Source of the DNA: Uloborus plumipes
Taxonomy: Eukaryota; Arthropoda; Arachnida; Araneae; Uloboridae
Reading direction: 5' to 3'
Assembly (NCBI GenBank): GCA_038373865.1
Contig: JAXGGA010002994.1
Location: 46,630-110,629 of the forward strand
DNA length: 64,000 nt
The notes under the pieces were generated by a model. That model made no database searches. It had not been told where the DNA came from and worked only from the letters and a program-made list of their open reading frames with translations. Both the position numbers and the translations under genes were made by a program. This document shows, one piece after another, positions 10,874-20,579 of the stretch. The first letter of the stretch is position 1. The number at the start of each line of letters is the position of its first letter.

Positions 10874-11426
10874 ACCAAAAAAATTTATTTTGAAATTAAA
10901 AAATATTTAGATATGCAGGGATTAACTTGAAGTTTCAAGTTTTTGAGTCAAAACGATAATTTTTTGAAAAAAATGCATAAATTATGTGTAAAGCAAAAAT
11001 AATAATTTAAGTGCAAAAATGGACTACTTAAGGTGCAATCTATCAATAAAAAATGTATTAGAGCTAAAATTTATCTTTTAGGTCTCCAGGAATCGTTATG
11101 AAAAATCTCATGTTTTTGCCAGTTCGTCGTATTTTTAGAATATTTGCCCATCCTACAGAATAATTTCTAATATTGCATAAAAATCACAAACATTGCAGTA
11201 CAGAGCTTTGAAATAGCAAGATTACTACTGTACAATTATTGCAGTACAATATTACAGTCTGATTTCAAGGTCGTATAGCTTCCCCGTGACTTTGGAGAAA
11301 GATGAACGTCGTGCGATTCTGCTTCCTCTTTCTCATCACTATTCAGTGCGACCGGCTCAGTTTTGATTTCTTGCTCAGTCTGTTTTTCTGCAGTTCTGGT
11401 TTTTGATGGTATTGGTATGTTAGGAG

Positions 11427-11807
11427 TTGAAGTTGATTTGTCGATACATTGTCATAAGCAGAAACACTTATTCTAAATCAAAAATAAGTGCTACGAACGT
11501 TCTAGTAGTCGGCCAACTTCTAGATATAAAGGCCAGCAATGTTTTACCTACTGAAATTGTTGTGCTACGGTATTTGGAATGGGTAAGAAACCAGTTGCAA
11601 TGTGAAGGATTTCATCAATCAGATAAAATAAAAGGTAATTGCAATGCGAGCGGTCCTTGCGCTAGAAAAAAATTGGAAGAGAGCTCCTATTCTTGTTTCA
11701 TCAACAAACAATATTGTTTTATTATTTTAAAACTGCATGATAAATGTAAAAAGTTTAAAAAGTCATCAGGGAGTAACACAAAAAATGCCAGGAGCTGTAA
11801 AACGTAA
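11427..11807 (+). CDS. Hypothetical protein inside the fold-back element, possibly a TE protein N-terminal region
   Basis: 126 codons starting immediately inside the left arm. The middle region includes LPTEIVVLRYLEWVRNQLQ and the C-terminal part is basic (LHDKCKKFKKSSGSNTK). The LPT...VLR.LEW.R pattern followed by a LHDK.K.LKK-type segment resembles the N-terminal region of uncharacterised, repeated arthropod proteins. I state this from memory of the pattern, not from a search. A more usual central segment appears scrambled between residues 65 and 95, suggesting a compensated frameshift. The frame is followed after about 40 bp by a second ORF on the same strand. It could be one interrupted gene. 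Confidence 0.35.
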   Translation: MKLICRYIVISRNTYSKSKISATNVLVVGQLLDIKASNVLPTEIVVLRYLEWVRNQLQCEGFHQSDKIKGNCNASGPCARKKLEESSYSCFINKQYCFIILKLHDKCKKFKKSSGSNTKNARSCKT

Positions 11808-11849
11808 CTTGAAATTTTCAGATCTAGAGTTGTAAAGTCTTTTCAATAT

Positions 11850-12404
11850 TTGTTTATATTATTAATGATTCAGAGAAAAATTTTGTGTCCAGCTCTAAGG
11901 AAAGCTCACCAGCTAGAGCATGTCTTCTTGAATGACCAGCTACACATGAGGCTTATGATTATTGAAGGCATTGGTGTAGTATACAACTCGAAACAAGGGG
12001 GAAAAGGGGAAAAAGGATTTACAATCCGAGATAAACAGAAATCTGCGACAAAAACAAAAAAAAAAAAAAAAAAACCACCTGCTTTGAAACATGAATGCAC
12101 TCTTAGTGACAGTGATTCCATTCAACAAGATTTAAGTGATGGCTCACGCGCTTTAGCTATTAAAAATGTTTCATCAGAGGATAAAAAAGAAATTCACTCT
12201 TACCTCAGAAAAAATCACTTTCTATTTTGCTGGTCAAACGAAGAAACTGTAGCAAAAAAAAAAAAAAAAAATGCGTGGTTTATCTGTTCGGAAAAGGATA
12301 AAAGAACACATATTTTCAGTGGAAGAACTGAATTCAGAATTACTTGGTTATGTAACTACAGACAGTGGTTCAGGGAAAGACATGCATCATCAATACTTAG
12401 GTGA
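11850..12404 (+). CDS. Hypothetical lysine-rich protein inside the fold-back element
   Basis: 184 codons. A first segment has LRKAHQLEHVFLNDQLHMRL. It is followed by a lysine run created by a poly-A tract near 12056-12074, an acidic/serine segment (SDSDSIQQDLSDGS), and a second lysine run at 12254-12270. Poly-A tracts are prone to slippage, so the present frame may not be ancestral. I recognise no domain. Its position as the second ORF in the unique centre of the fold-back element, in line with the first, suggests that both derive from one element-encoded gene. Confidence 0.3.
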   Translation: MFILLMIQRKILCPALRKAHQLEHVFLNDQLHMRLMIIEGIGVVYNSKQGGKGEKGFTIRDKQKSATKTKKKKKKPPALKHECTLSDSDSIQQDLSDGSRALAIKNVSSEDKKEIHSYLRKNHFLFCWSNEETVAKKKKKNAWFICSEKDKRTHIFSGRTEFRITWLCNYRQWFRERHASSILR

Positions 12405-13135
12405 GAGTTGACAGGAGGAAGTGAGAGCTAAATTAATACTTTGCCGGCTATTCACACTCTCACGAAAAATCTTCGAATTATCAACTACAGCTTTCTGATA
12501 TTTTGGTGTCACAACATTTAAAGCCTTCAAAAGAGCACTTGCTAACTGAGCTGCTGCTTTATTAGAAATGCCTCTGTTCTAGAAAACGATAGCAGATCTA
12601 ATGGTAGGAATTCTTTTACTACTGAAATGCTAACAATTTCTTTTTAATCATTTGGTGAAACATTTTTATTAGCTAAAACACTTGAGCCATGGCTTAATCC
12701 TGTTGAATGGAATCACTGTCACTAACGCTGTATCTAGAACAGCTTAAAATTTGAAAATGGCAGAGTATTGGAATGTCCGTAGCGTTTATTGTAGATGTAG
12801 CATGAGTGTTTCTGCTCATGACAATGAATAAACAAACCAATATCTAACATACTAATACCATCACAAACCAGAACTGCAGAAAAACAGACTGAGCAAGAAA
12901 TCAAAACTGAGCCGGGCGTACTAAATAATGATAAGAGAGATGAAGCAGAATCGCACGGCGCTCTTCGTGGCATCTTTCTCCTAAGTCACGGGGTAGCTAT
13001 ACGACCTTGAAATCATACTGTAATACGTGTACTGCAATAATTGTACAGTAGTAATCTCGCTATTTCAATGCTTTGTACTGCAATGTTTGTGCTTTTTATG
13101 CAATATTCGAAATTATTCTGTAGGATGGGCAAATA

Positions 13136-14353
13136 CACTGGCGGAAAAAAAATCCCAACACCAAAAAAAAAAAAAAAAATTGTTGTAGAGTAATGGAATT
13201 TGGGTAATGCAATTGTCTAGTTAACATGTTTAATTGATAAAATATACAAGATCACTGATTAATTTAAGCTCAAGAAAGTGCTGTGCAAATGTGAAATTGT
13301 GTTACTAAAATAGCCGGTGTAACCTCCAGAATTTTGAAGGCAAGCCTGCAAGCGTACATGCATTGTGTCATACAGGTGCCAAATGTCACTTTGCGGTATG
13401 GAGTTCCATGCTTGTTGCACTTGTTGTGTCAATACTAGGACAGTCATTGCTGACTGTGGATGATGCTGGAGTTGCCGTCCAATGATATCCCATACGTGAT
13501 CAATTGGAGACAGATCTGGTGATCTTGCAGGTCATGGTAACATGTCAGCACTTTGTAGAGCACATTGCATTACAGCAGCGGTGTGAGGGCGAGCGTTATC
13601 CTGTTGGGAAACTCCCCCTTGAATGCTACTCATGAAGGGCTGTACTATAGGTTGAATTACCAGACTGATGACAAATTTGCAGTCAGTGTGTTTGGGACAA
13701 CCACAAGAGTGCTCCTGCTGTCATAGAAAATTGCTCCGGAGACCATGACTCCAGGTATAGGTCCCGTGTGTTTAGGCCGCAGACAGCTTGGATGCATAAC
13801 CTCCTTCTGACCAACATACGATCATCACTGGTACCAAGGCAGAATCTGTTTCCATCAGAAATTACAACAGATCTCCACTCCGACCTCCAATGAGCTCTGT
13901 CTTGACACCACTGCCGTAGCAAACGGCAATGGTTTGCAGTCAATGGAATACCGGTTACACGCTACCCTGGCGTATCCTACAGTGGAAACATTCCCACCAA
14001 GTCTTTGTGCAATATCGCGAAATGAAAATCCACCTTCTCGTAGCCAAATTGTACGACGTCGTTCAAACACAATGAGCTATTGATAATGGCTTCTTCGACT
14101 TCTTAAAGGCATTCTTAGCTAACATGAACGTGATGCGTCAAATTTCACGGAAAAATAATACTCACGAGCTTTGCAACACGCTTTGAAAACAAGCCTTATT
14201 TGCATGTTCTGAGTGACGCCAGATGCGCCACACTTATGCGCGGAGAGCGAAATTTCAATCGATGCCATCTTTCAGTTGTATAAACACGCCTACCAAATTT
14301 CGTTTATCTAGCGCAAGTCTTTCTAAATGTTGGGATTTTTTTTTCCACCTGTG
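13136..14353 (-). mobile_element. Tc1-like transposon, 1218 bp, with defective transposase
   Basis: Terminal inverted repeats CACTGGCGGAAAAAAAATCC... and ...GGATTTTTTTTTCCACCTGTG are flanked by TA (13134-13135 and 14354-14355). On the minus strand the transposase can be followed in pieces. First comes the helix-turn-helix region (LREGGFSFRDIAQRLGGNVS, 14070 downward), then RQWCQDRAHWRSEWRS near 13900, then QQDNARPH near 13595, then SPDLSPIDHVWDIIG near 13500, then the tail TQQVQQAWNSIPQSDI near 13410. The first acidic site reads ISDGNRF and the third acidic position is Asp in PID. A stop replaces the Trp of the LPW motif, and frameshifts separate the pieces. It is inserted in the right arm of the fold-back element. 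Confidence 0.85.
13299..14085 (-). pseudogene. Tc1-like transposase pseudogene
   Basis: This is the decayed coding part of the element above. Transposase cuts and joins DNA at the terminal repeats using three acidic residues. Here the first Asp (ISDGNRF) and second Asp (QQDNARPH) are retained. I count 32 residues between the second Asp and the third acid, which is Asp. Several frame changes and at least one internal stop make it non-functional. Part of the N-terminal half appears to be deleted, because the distance between the HTH block and the first catalytic block is too short for a complete protein of about 340 residues. Confidence 0.8.
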
Positions 14354-14577
14354 TATTCTCAAAATACGACGAACTGACAAAAATGTGAGATTTTTCATAA
14401 CAATTTCTGGAGACCTAAAAGATAAATTTTAGCTTTAATACATTTTCTATTGATAAATTGCACCTTAAGTAGTCCATTTTTGTACTTAAACAAATATTTT
14501 TGCTTGACACATAATTTATGCATTTTTTCAAAAAATCATCGTTTTGACTCAAAAACTTGAAACTTCAAGTTGATCCC

Positions 14578-15102
14578 GTTGATTAGTTAATGGACATTTT
14601 CCAATCCGATTCTTGTACGAAATCTTTCTGAGACAAATTATCAAGTAGGATCGCAAGAGAAATAAATAAATTGTCCCAGTAGAGATCAAAATTGGCATAC
14701 TCAGGAAATTCTGAAATTAAATCTGCAACCCTTCCCAAACAACATATGCAATATTTGAAATCTGCATCAGGATGAAGTACAAAGTTTCTGAAACAGCTTA
14801 GGGTTCTTCAACACTCAGACTAAACAATAAGAAACACCTAAATGCATTATGGAAAAGTAATTAAATACAACAAATAATTAGTGTAATACACCGCCAACTC
14901 GGCTATTTCGATCCATGGACTGCAGTTTCGCGCTAATTATGCTCTCATCAGCATGGAATACGAAACTAGTTTAGTTGGAGGCAAAAATCCTCTTATAAAG
15001 CAAAGAGGGCCAAAAAAACTGGTAGCTAATGTGAAATTAGAATACCAGCGAGCAACCGCACTTGGTACGGTACAATTTCTAAATTTTTTAGGCAGAGCTC
15101 AA
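14578..15102. other. Unassigned stretch with a copy of the palindrome motif
   Basis: Mostly AT-rich. At 14889-14925 it holds ACACCGCCAACTCGGCTATT, a direct copy of the core of the palindrome that follows, and a chance frame at 14953-15189. It probably belongs to the same decayed element. Confidence 0.35.
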
Positions 15103-15294
15103 TATAAAGCAGTGAGTAACCGCCCCTACGCAAGGGTTAAGGCAGAAACATGCAATACACCGCCAACTCGACTATTTCGATCCATTTAACTGCAGCTCGA
15201 AACTGCAGTCCATGGATCAAAATAGCCGAGTTGGCGGTGTATTGCATGTTTCTGCCTTAGCCCTTGCTTAGGGGCGGTTACTCACTGCTTTATA
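15103..15294. repeat. 192-bp palindrome
   Basis: Arms of about 90 bp, highly complementary, with a centre near 15195 (CTGCAGCTCGAAACTGCAG). Left landmarks are GCAGTGAGTAACCGCCCCTA and CAATACACCGCCAACTCG; the right arm has CGAGTTGGCGGTGTATTG and TAGGGGCGGTTACTCACTGC. The core word also occurs once more at 14889. No target duplication was identified, so this may be an inverted duplication of part of a repeat rather than a complete MITE. Confidence 0.8.
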
Positions 15295-15570
15295 AATCTT
15301 TATTGTTTTAAAGAATTATATTTTTGAAAAAGCTTTCTTTCAAAATTTACCTTGCGTATTTTTCGTAATTTCGAGAACAAAATTAAATGATAAAATATTT
15401 AAGAAAATCAATTAAATTTATATATTAATTTAATGTAATTAGATTTTTTAAGTTTTAAAAATAAAAATTATTATCTATTTTTCAGTCCAAAAACATTTAC
15501 TAACTTCTTTTGAGATAAATTATAGATTCTCAGCTAGAAATTAGCCATGATTAGACAATGCAGCCTTTAC

Positions 15571-15952
15571 TGCCTAGCGTCCCTTTTTAGGGACGCTCTT
15601 AAATTGCTATAAAATCCATAAAAAATTTAAAGTTTACAAACTTGCAAAAAAAGGTAAACTAAAACATGAATCAAAGTAGCACATATATCAAACACAGATA
15701 GATTTACTTGTTAATAATTTTAAAACTTAGATTTATGTTCTCGAGATTGCGAATGATGCAATTCTTGATAAAGATCATAATAAAATGGCTACAGAACGCA
15801 CTTCACAAGGGTTATGTGCTGCAATTTGTTAATAATGAATTGAAACAATACCAAAGTAATAATTGAACACAATAATTATTCGGTTGAAATGTTAATTTTT
15901 TGGAACATTCAGATACCCTTTTTGGGGCGAACCTAAAAAGAGACGCTAGGCA
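15571..15952. mobile_element. About 382-bp MITE with TGCCTAGCGTC termini
   Basis: Left end TGCCTAGCGTCCCTTTTTAG, right end CTAAAAAGAGACGCTAGGCA, an imperfect 20-bp inverted repeat. TTA lies close outside on both sides (15567-15569 and 15953-15955). It is AT-rich and non-coding. The superfamily is not assignable; the 3-bp TTA-like duplication is tentative because one extra base lies between it and the left end. Confidence 0.6.
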
Positions 15953-16667
15953 TTAATGGGTTAAGGCTCCTCCGTAGTGAGCCTCGAAAGTTTCGAAGTT
16001 AATGTTAAGTCTAGGGGCAGTTAATTCGGGATTGCTTTATCGCATTTAAATATTTTGAGATAATTTTTTCTGCATAAGATTCTTCACAGCAAGACAAATA
16101 TCGCGTGTTTTTTTAATTTTTCATTTTCTCTTAAAGTGTACTGTTAAATGGCAGTTGAATTTTTGACTTGAAAAGTAAGAGGTGCTTTTTGCTTAAACAC
16201 TTCATAAATATCCAAGATGAAATATTAGCTCAAAATGAAAAACAACGCGTAATTCTTGAATGTTTGGGCTTTTCAGGGATACTTTTTACTTAATCGTACT
16301 TAGATTAGAATAAGAGTAATATCGAATTAAAAACGGAGAAAATTTGTAAAAAACGAGGAGTTTTCACGTAAACCACGCATCCGGTCGGACACAATCAGTG
16401 GGACAGTGGGGGGTCAGGGGGAAGTCGTTAGTCAGCGGAGAGTTCGTCTTCAGGGCAATAAAAAACACATGTTTGGAGTTGGAGGGAGGGAATGGCAGTA
16501 ACAAAGAGTTTAATGAGTAAAGAAGCATTTCTGTCTCTTTCGGGTGAACGACTGGAGACTGACTACCTTTTCTTTTTGAGTTCCGCTACATGACTTTGCT
16601 TGCGTATGTGGAAATATTTCAGATGTTGTGTCACGTGTGAATAAAAATATAATTTTTAATTTTGTGT
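15953..16667. other. Unassigned spacer
   Basis: AT-rich apart from a G-rich patch at 16380-16470. No ORF, repeat unit or inverted ends recognised. Confidence 0.3.
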
Positions 16668-17534
16668 ACTTTTATGTTCTAAATTTTCTATTTCATGTAA
16701 GTGTACTGGTTTATTTATTCAAGAAAAGGAAAATTTTATAACTAAATATTAAATTGTAACACTTTATTAAATTAATAATCACAAGAGAAGATAACAACAC
16801 GTAGAAACAAAGGCAGCATTACTTTAACGCGCTTTTGACAAAAAAAAAAAATCAAAATTAAATGAGTTACACTAACATCTATGAGTACATTTACATGTAA
16901 GCAATCCTCAAAATTTCCCAGAGCTACTGGAATTATCATCCCCCACACCGGATAGATGCCCTTGGCCTTTTAAGAGCGAGAACTACCGTCGCTCTCTATG
17001 AAATTTCATTTCATAGAGTCCACTCATCCTGTCATTTGGGTCCTATTCCTTGGCCACCTAGATCACCAGACCTGACGCCAGTGAACTTCTTTGTTTGGAG
17101 ATTCTTGAAACAAGCAGTTTACTGCTCAGATGCAACCAGTTTGCAGGACTTGCGCATTTGGCTTGATGGAGCAATAGCAAAAGTGAGAAATGAATGAAAT
17201 TTCATTGAGAGCGACGGTAGTTTTTGCTCTTAAAAGACCAAGGGCATCTATCCGGTGTGGGGGATGATAATTTCAGTAGCTCTGGGAAATGTTGAGGATT
17301 GTTTACATGTAAATGTACTCAATAGATGTTAGTGTAACTCATTTAATTTTGAATTTTTCTTTGTGAAAAGCGCGTTAAAGTAATGCTTCCTTTGTTTCTA
17401 CGTGTTGTTATCTTCTGTTGTGATTATTAACTTAATAAAGTGTTACAATTTAATATTTAGTTATAAAATTTTCCTTTTCTTGAATAAATAAACCAGTACA
17501 CTTACATGAAATAGAAAATTTAGAACATAAAAGT
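16668..17534. repeat. Inverted repeat with about 340-bp arms around a mariner-type remnant
   Basis: The left arm (16668-17012) and right arm (17195-17534) are reverse complements at high identity, for example GCATCTATCCGGTGTGGGGG on the right against CCCCCACACCGGATAGATGC on the left. The spacer of about 180 bp encodes a transposase fragment on the plus strand. The right arm follows directly on from the coding piece, so it is probably the original 3' flank of the element and the left arm an inverted copy of it. No target duplication was seen. Confidence 0.8.
17020..17196 (+). pseudogene. Mariner-superfamily transposase C-terminal fragment
   Basis: In one frame the spacer reads PWPPRSPDLTPVNFFVWRFL followed by KQAVYCSDATSLQDLR and then IWLDGAIAKVRN. 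PPRSPDLTP(C)DFFLWG.LK..VY is the signature around the third catalytic acid in a common arthropod group of mariner-type transposases. Here the expected Asp is Asn (PVNFF), so the catalytic triad is broken. Only about 59 codons remain. The start and the other two acids are missing. Confidence 0.7.
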
Positions 17535-18059
17535 CTGACTCTTTGCTGGTTTCCATATTCTGACAAAGGACGATTTTCATACTGTTTCAAACAAAAGCCA
17601 GAATATCTGCTGAACTTGAAGCCCAATATGATTTTCTGTTGTATCATCTGAAAGCTAGTGAAATGGGAAAGTTTTTGGTGCATTTGACCGGTTGTAGCTC
17701 ATACGGTTGTTTCTGAAATTTTTGACTGAAAAGTTTGATGAAATTTCATTTTTGAGTGTTTCCAGTGTTTGAAAGCTTGTAACTCGCTATAAAGTGCGAC
17801 TATCCTGATGAAAAAGATGTCATTTTAAAGGATTTTTTCTGCTCTTTTGAAATACGTGCTTATTTTGTGCGTAGACTCAACAGAAACTTCAGAAATTGGT
17901 CTTTTTCTCAGAATTTTGTTTTTTTGCGAGTTTTCCTTAAATATACCATAACTCGGTTACGGTTACGAATTGACACCGCTAATGGGTGGTTCTAAACTCC
18001 ACTTGGGCTCTTCTATCACCTCTTTTCGTATTGCAGATTCGATCGAACTCACCCGTATA
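17535..18059. other. Unassigned spacer
   Basis: AT-rich sequence with no recognisable ORF or repeat ends. The Tc1-like transposon that follows is inserted at a TA at its right limit. Confidence 0.3.
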
Positions 18060-18293
18060 CACTGCTCGACATTGAAAATGCAACACCAAGAAGGAGTGGT
18101 CAGAAATTCATGCAAATTTTACCGTAGACGCACGTCACTGAGTTATGCAAATGATATGAAATGCGCAGCTCTCCGACGCACGTGAAGTAAGATATAAGAG
18201 AATGAAGTTGAAAAGTGGACTATGTTCATGTTGGTTTTTCTGCCAGACTAATTATCGGAGAAATTTGGTTTTTGTCTCGAAGGATACGTATGA

Positions 18294-19379
18294 TCCCAGA
18301 TAACCACATACGTCCGCAGGATGTCCTATAAGTATCCCACAAATCCTATATAGGACATGTCCTTCGAAGGATCACAAAAGACGTCCTTTGGATTGCCTAC
18401 GTGGGACGAGTTCTCTCGAAATTTGAAAATTCCACATCTGAGTGTAGATGGACATCCAACTGGTATCTCATACAAGACGAACTACTAAAAGCCGGTTTTC
18501 CGCACATGCGCGCTAGCATAGCACCCATGCTGTCGCCCGGCATTGCGAATATTTACACCACCATTTCGAAACGTGCGGCATGTTCTATGTCTCGCGTTTT
18601 GTTTTATGCTATAAATTTGCCAAGGTAAGTCTAACTATTACACATGTTTGTATTTAAAATTGTTTTTAAAGGATAAACATTAAACCAATGCAGCCGTAGG
18701 ATATTTGTTGAATAGAAATTTTTTTTCAAAAGAAACTTTTAGTACGATCTTAAAGAAAAAGCAGTTTAGCTTGAAATGCATTTTAGGTTTCGACATATTT
18801 AATGTTAATAGTTTACAGAATAAAGTAAAAAAGCTTGACGTTTTTTTTCTTGTGTTTAAGCTAACATAAGAAGGCGGGGCGGACTGGTTGAAAGTATGAA
18901 TTAAAAATAAACCATCTGTAAAGAATGGAAAAGGATGGTTAGATATGATTTATAAAGGATTGAAAAGGATGGTCAGAGGAATCTATAAGGATTAAAAAGG
19001 ACGACCAGAGGATTTAAAAACTATTGAAAAGGATAGTCAAAGGACGTCCAGACGACCTGCTTAGGATAAAAAGGGATGGGCAAAGGAAGGCCAGACGAAC
19101 CTGCGAAGGACGTCAGAGCATCCTATGACAGTCCAGCAGTAGTCTTAGGATGCCCACAGGACGTGCGTAAGATTTAGCGTGTCCCGTGATAATCCTGCAG
19201 TTGTCCTGAAAATGTCCGTTTAAAACGTCCTGTGGACGTAAAAAAAAAAGTGGATTTTGGATCACCTGCGGACGTCTGCAAGAAGTTTTTCGGTAAATTT
19301 GGGATCTCCTGCGGAACTCAGAGAATCCTATGAATGACGGCTTCTGGATGTCCAGTGGATATCTTTGTGTTATCTGGGA
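18294..19379. mobile_element. Nested element with TCCCAGATAAC termini and GGACGTCC-like repeats
   Basis: Starts TCCCAGATAACCACA and ends TGTTATCTGGGA, forming an inverted repeat. It is inserted in the Tc1-like element between the left terminal region and the transposase start codon. The interior is rich in short GGACGTCC, AGGATGTCC and AAAGGATGGTCAGAGGA-type units, many palindromic, in both arms. It carries no convincing gene (18401-18628 and the minus frame 19113-19526 have no motifs). I could not define the target duplication. Confidence 0.65.
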
Positions 19380-19388
19380 TAGGAGGAA

Positions 19389-20421
19389 ATGCCACGCCGT
19401 CCTCAACGAAGACACTTCCAGCATATAGACGACTTTACAAGGGGTATGGTGATCGGACTGAGAAGGGGAGGTTGGTCCATACGTCAAATCGCAGCTGATA
19501 CCCACATGGATGCAAGCACTGTGCATCGGCTGTGTCGGAGATGGTTGGAAAGAGGAAATGTAGCCACATTGAGGGGTGCAGGTGCAGCCAGAGTGACGTC
19601 AGACAGCTTGGATCGACGGATTCACCGACAAGCTGTGGCGGACCCGCAAGTCACTTGTACGTCGATTCTGCAGCACGTGCAAGGTACCCTGGATGTTCAT
19701 GTGTCGACCAGAACCATTTCCCGTTGACTGGTTGCACGTGGCCTGCAATCACGGCGCCCGCTAAGAAGACTGCCATTGACCTCACAGCACAGACTCCAAC
19801 GTTTGGAATGGTGCCGGACCAGAGCGACGTGGATGGCAGAATGGCAAACCGCAGTGTTCTCAGATGAATCCCTCTTCTGTTTGTTCAGCGATAGTCATCG
19901 CATACGTGTGTGGCGTCGGCGTGGAGAAAGATCGAATCCTGCAGTAACTGTGGAACGCCCCACAGCGCGACAACGTGGCATAATGGTTTGGGGCTCTATT
20001 GCATACAATTCCGTATCACCTCTAGTTCGTATTCGGGGCCACTATGACGGCCCAACGATATGTAGATAATGTACTGCGGCCGGTGGCAATCCCCTACCTT
20101 CAGGGTCTGCCAAATGCAATTTTTCAACAGGATAACGCCCGGCCTCACAGTGCTCGAATCAGCCAACATGCTCTACGAGGTGTACAGGTGCTTTCCTGGC
20201 CACCATACTCTCCTGACTTGTCACCAATCGAACATGTGTGGGACGTGATTGGACGCCGTTTGCAGAACCTGTCACTGCCTCGTTCAGAGGACGAACTGTG
20301 GCAAATGGTTGAAAGGGAATGGAGTGCCATCCCTCAGGACACCATCCGCAGGCTTATTGACTCCATGCCTAGACGTGTTTCTTCGTGCATCGCTGTCCGC
20401 GGTGGTCCTACTTCTTACTGA
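19389..20421 (+). pseudogene. Tc1-like transposase, near-intact (one stop, one frameshift)
   Basis: Catalyses cut-and-paste transposition of its own element. The N-terminal helix-turn-helix region (DDFTRGMVIGLRRGGWSIRQ; then a second HTH-like part RVTSDSLDRRIHRQAV) is followed by the DDE domain. The first Asp is in VFSDESLF and the second in FQQDNARPHS. The third acid is the Glu in SPDLSPIEHVWD; I count 32 residues between the second and third. The frame ends normally at ARGGPTSY-type residues. Two lesions are visible: a TGA at 19725-19727 after TISR, and a +1 frame change between about 20040 and 20070. Without them the protein would be about 344 residues, the normal Tc1 length. All three catalytic residues are retained. 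The start at 19389 lies just downstream of the nested insertion and probably represents the native ATG. Confidence 0.9.
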
Positions 20422-20579
20422 GCCGACGCCGTCCTCGCTCTAAATTTTGCTTATTTATTTTGAAATAAATATCACTTATTGTTCCATGCTGTCTCTGTCT
20501 TCTTACCAAATTTCATCAATTTCTGACCACTCCTTCTTGGTGTTGCATTTTCAATGTCGAGCAGTGTATATATATATAT

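Larger units (their letters stand above)
10918..14577. mobile_element. Fold-back element with about 0.5-kb terminal inverted repeats and internal ORFs
   Basis: The left arm (10918-11423, about 506 bp) is the reverse complement of a right arm split into 12844-13133 and 14356-14577 (about 512 bp) by a Tc1-like insertion. Landmarks are AACTTGAAGTTTCAAG at the outside, CCTACAGAATAATTTC against GAAATTATTCTGTAGG in the middle and CTAACATACTAATACCATCA near the inner edge of the right arm. The unique centre (11424-12843) holds two plus-strand open frames. The outer edges read GGGAT(T/C)AACTTG on each side. I could not define a target duplication. It is either a long-TIR DNA transposon of unknown superfamily or a fold-back derivative. 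Confidence 0.75.
18060..20566 (+). mobile_element. Tc1-like transposon with 49-bp perfect TIRs
   Basis: The first 49 bases (starting CACTGCTCGACATTGAAAAT) are repeated exactly, inverted, at the right end (finishing CGAGCAGTG), and TA flanks both ends (18058-18059 and 20567-20568). At 2507 bp it is longer than a usual Tc1 element because an unrelated insertion (about 18294-19379) separates the left end from the transposase. Perfect terminal repeats and a nearly open gene indicate that this is the youngest recognisable transposon in the window. It is inserted next to a TA microsatellite that also carries the 20580 element. Confidence 0.92.

Noticed and set aside
19113..19526. 137-codon minus-strand frame
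   Set aside because: Overlaps the GGACGTCC-rich insertion and the antisense of the transposase start; no motif.
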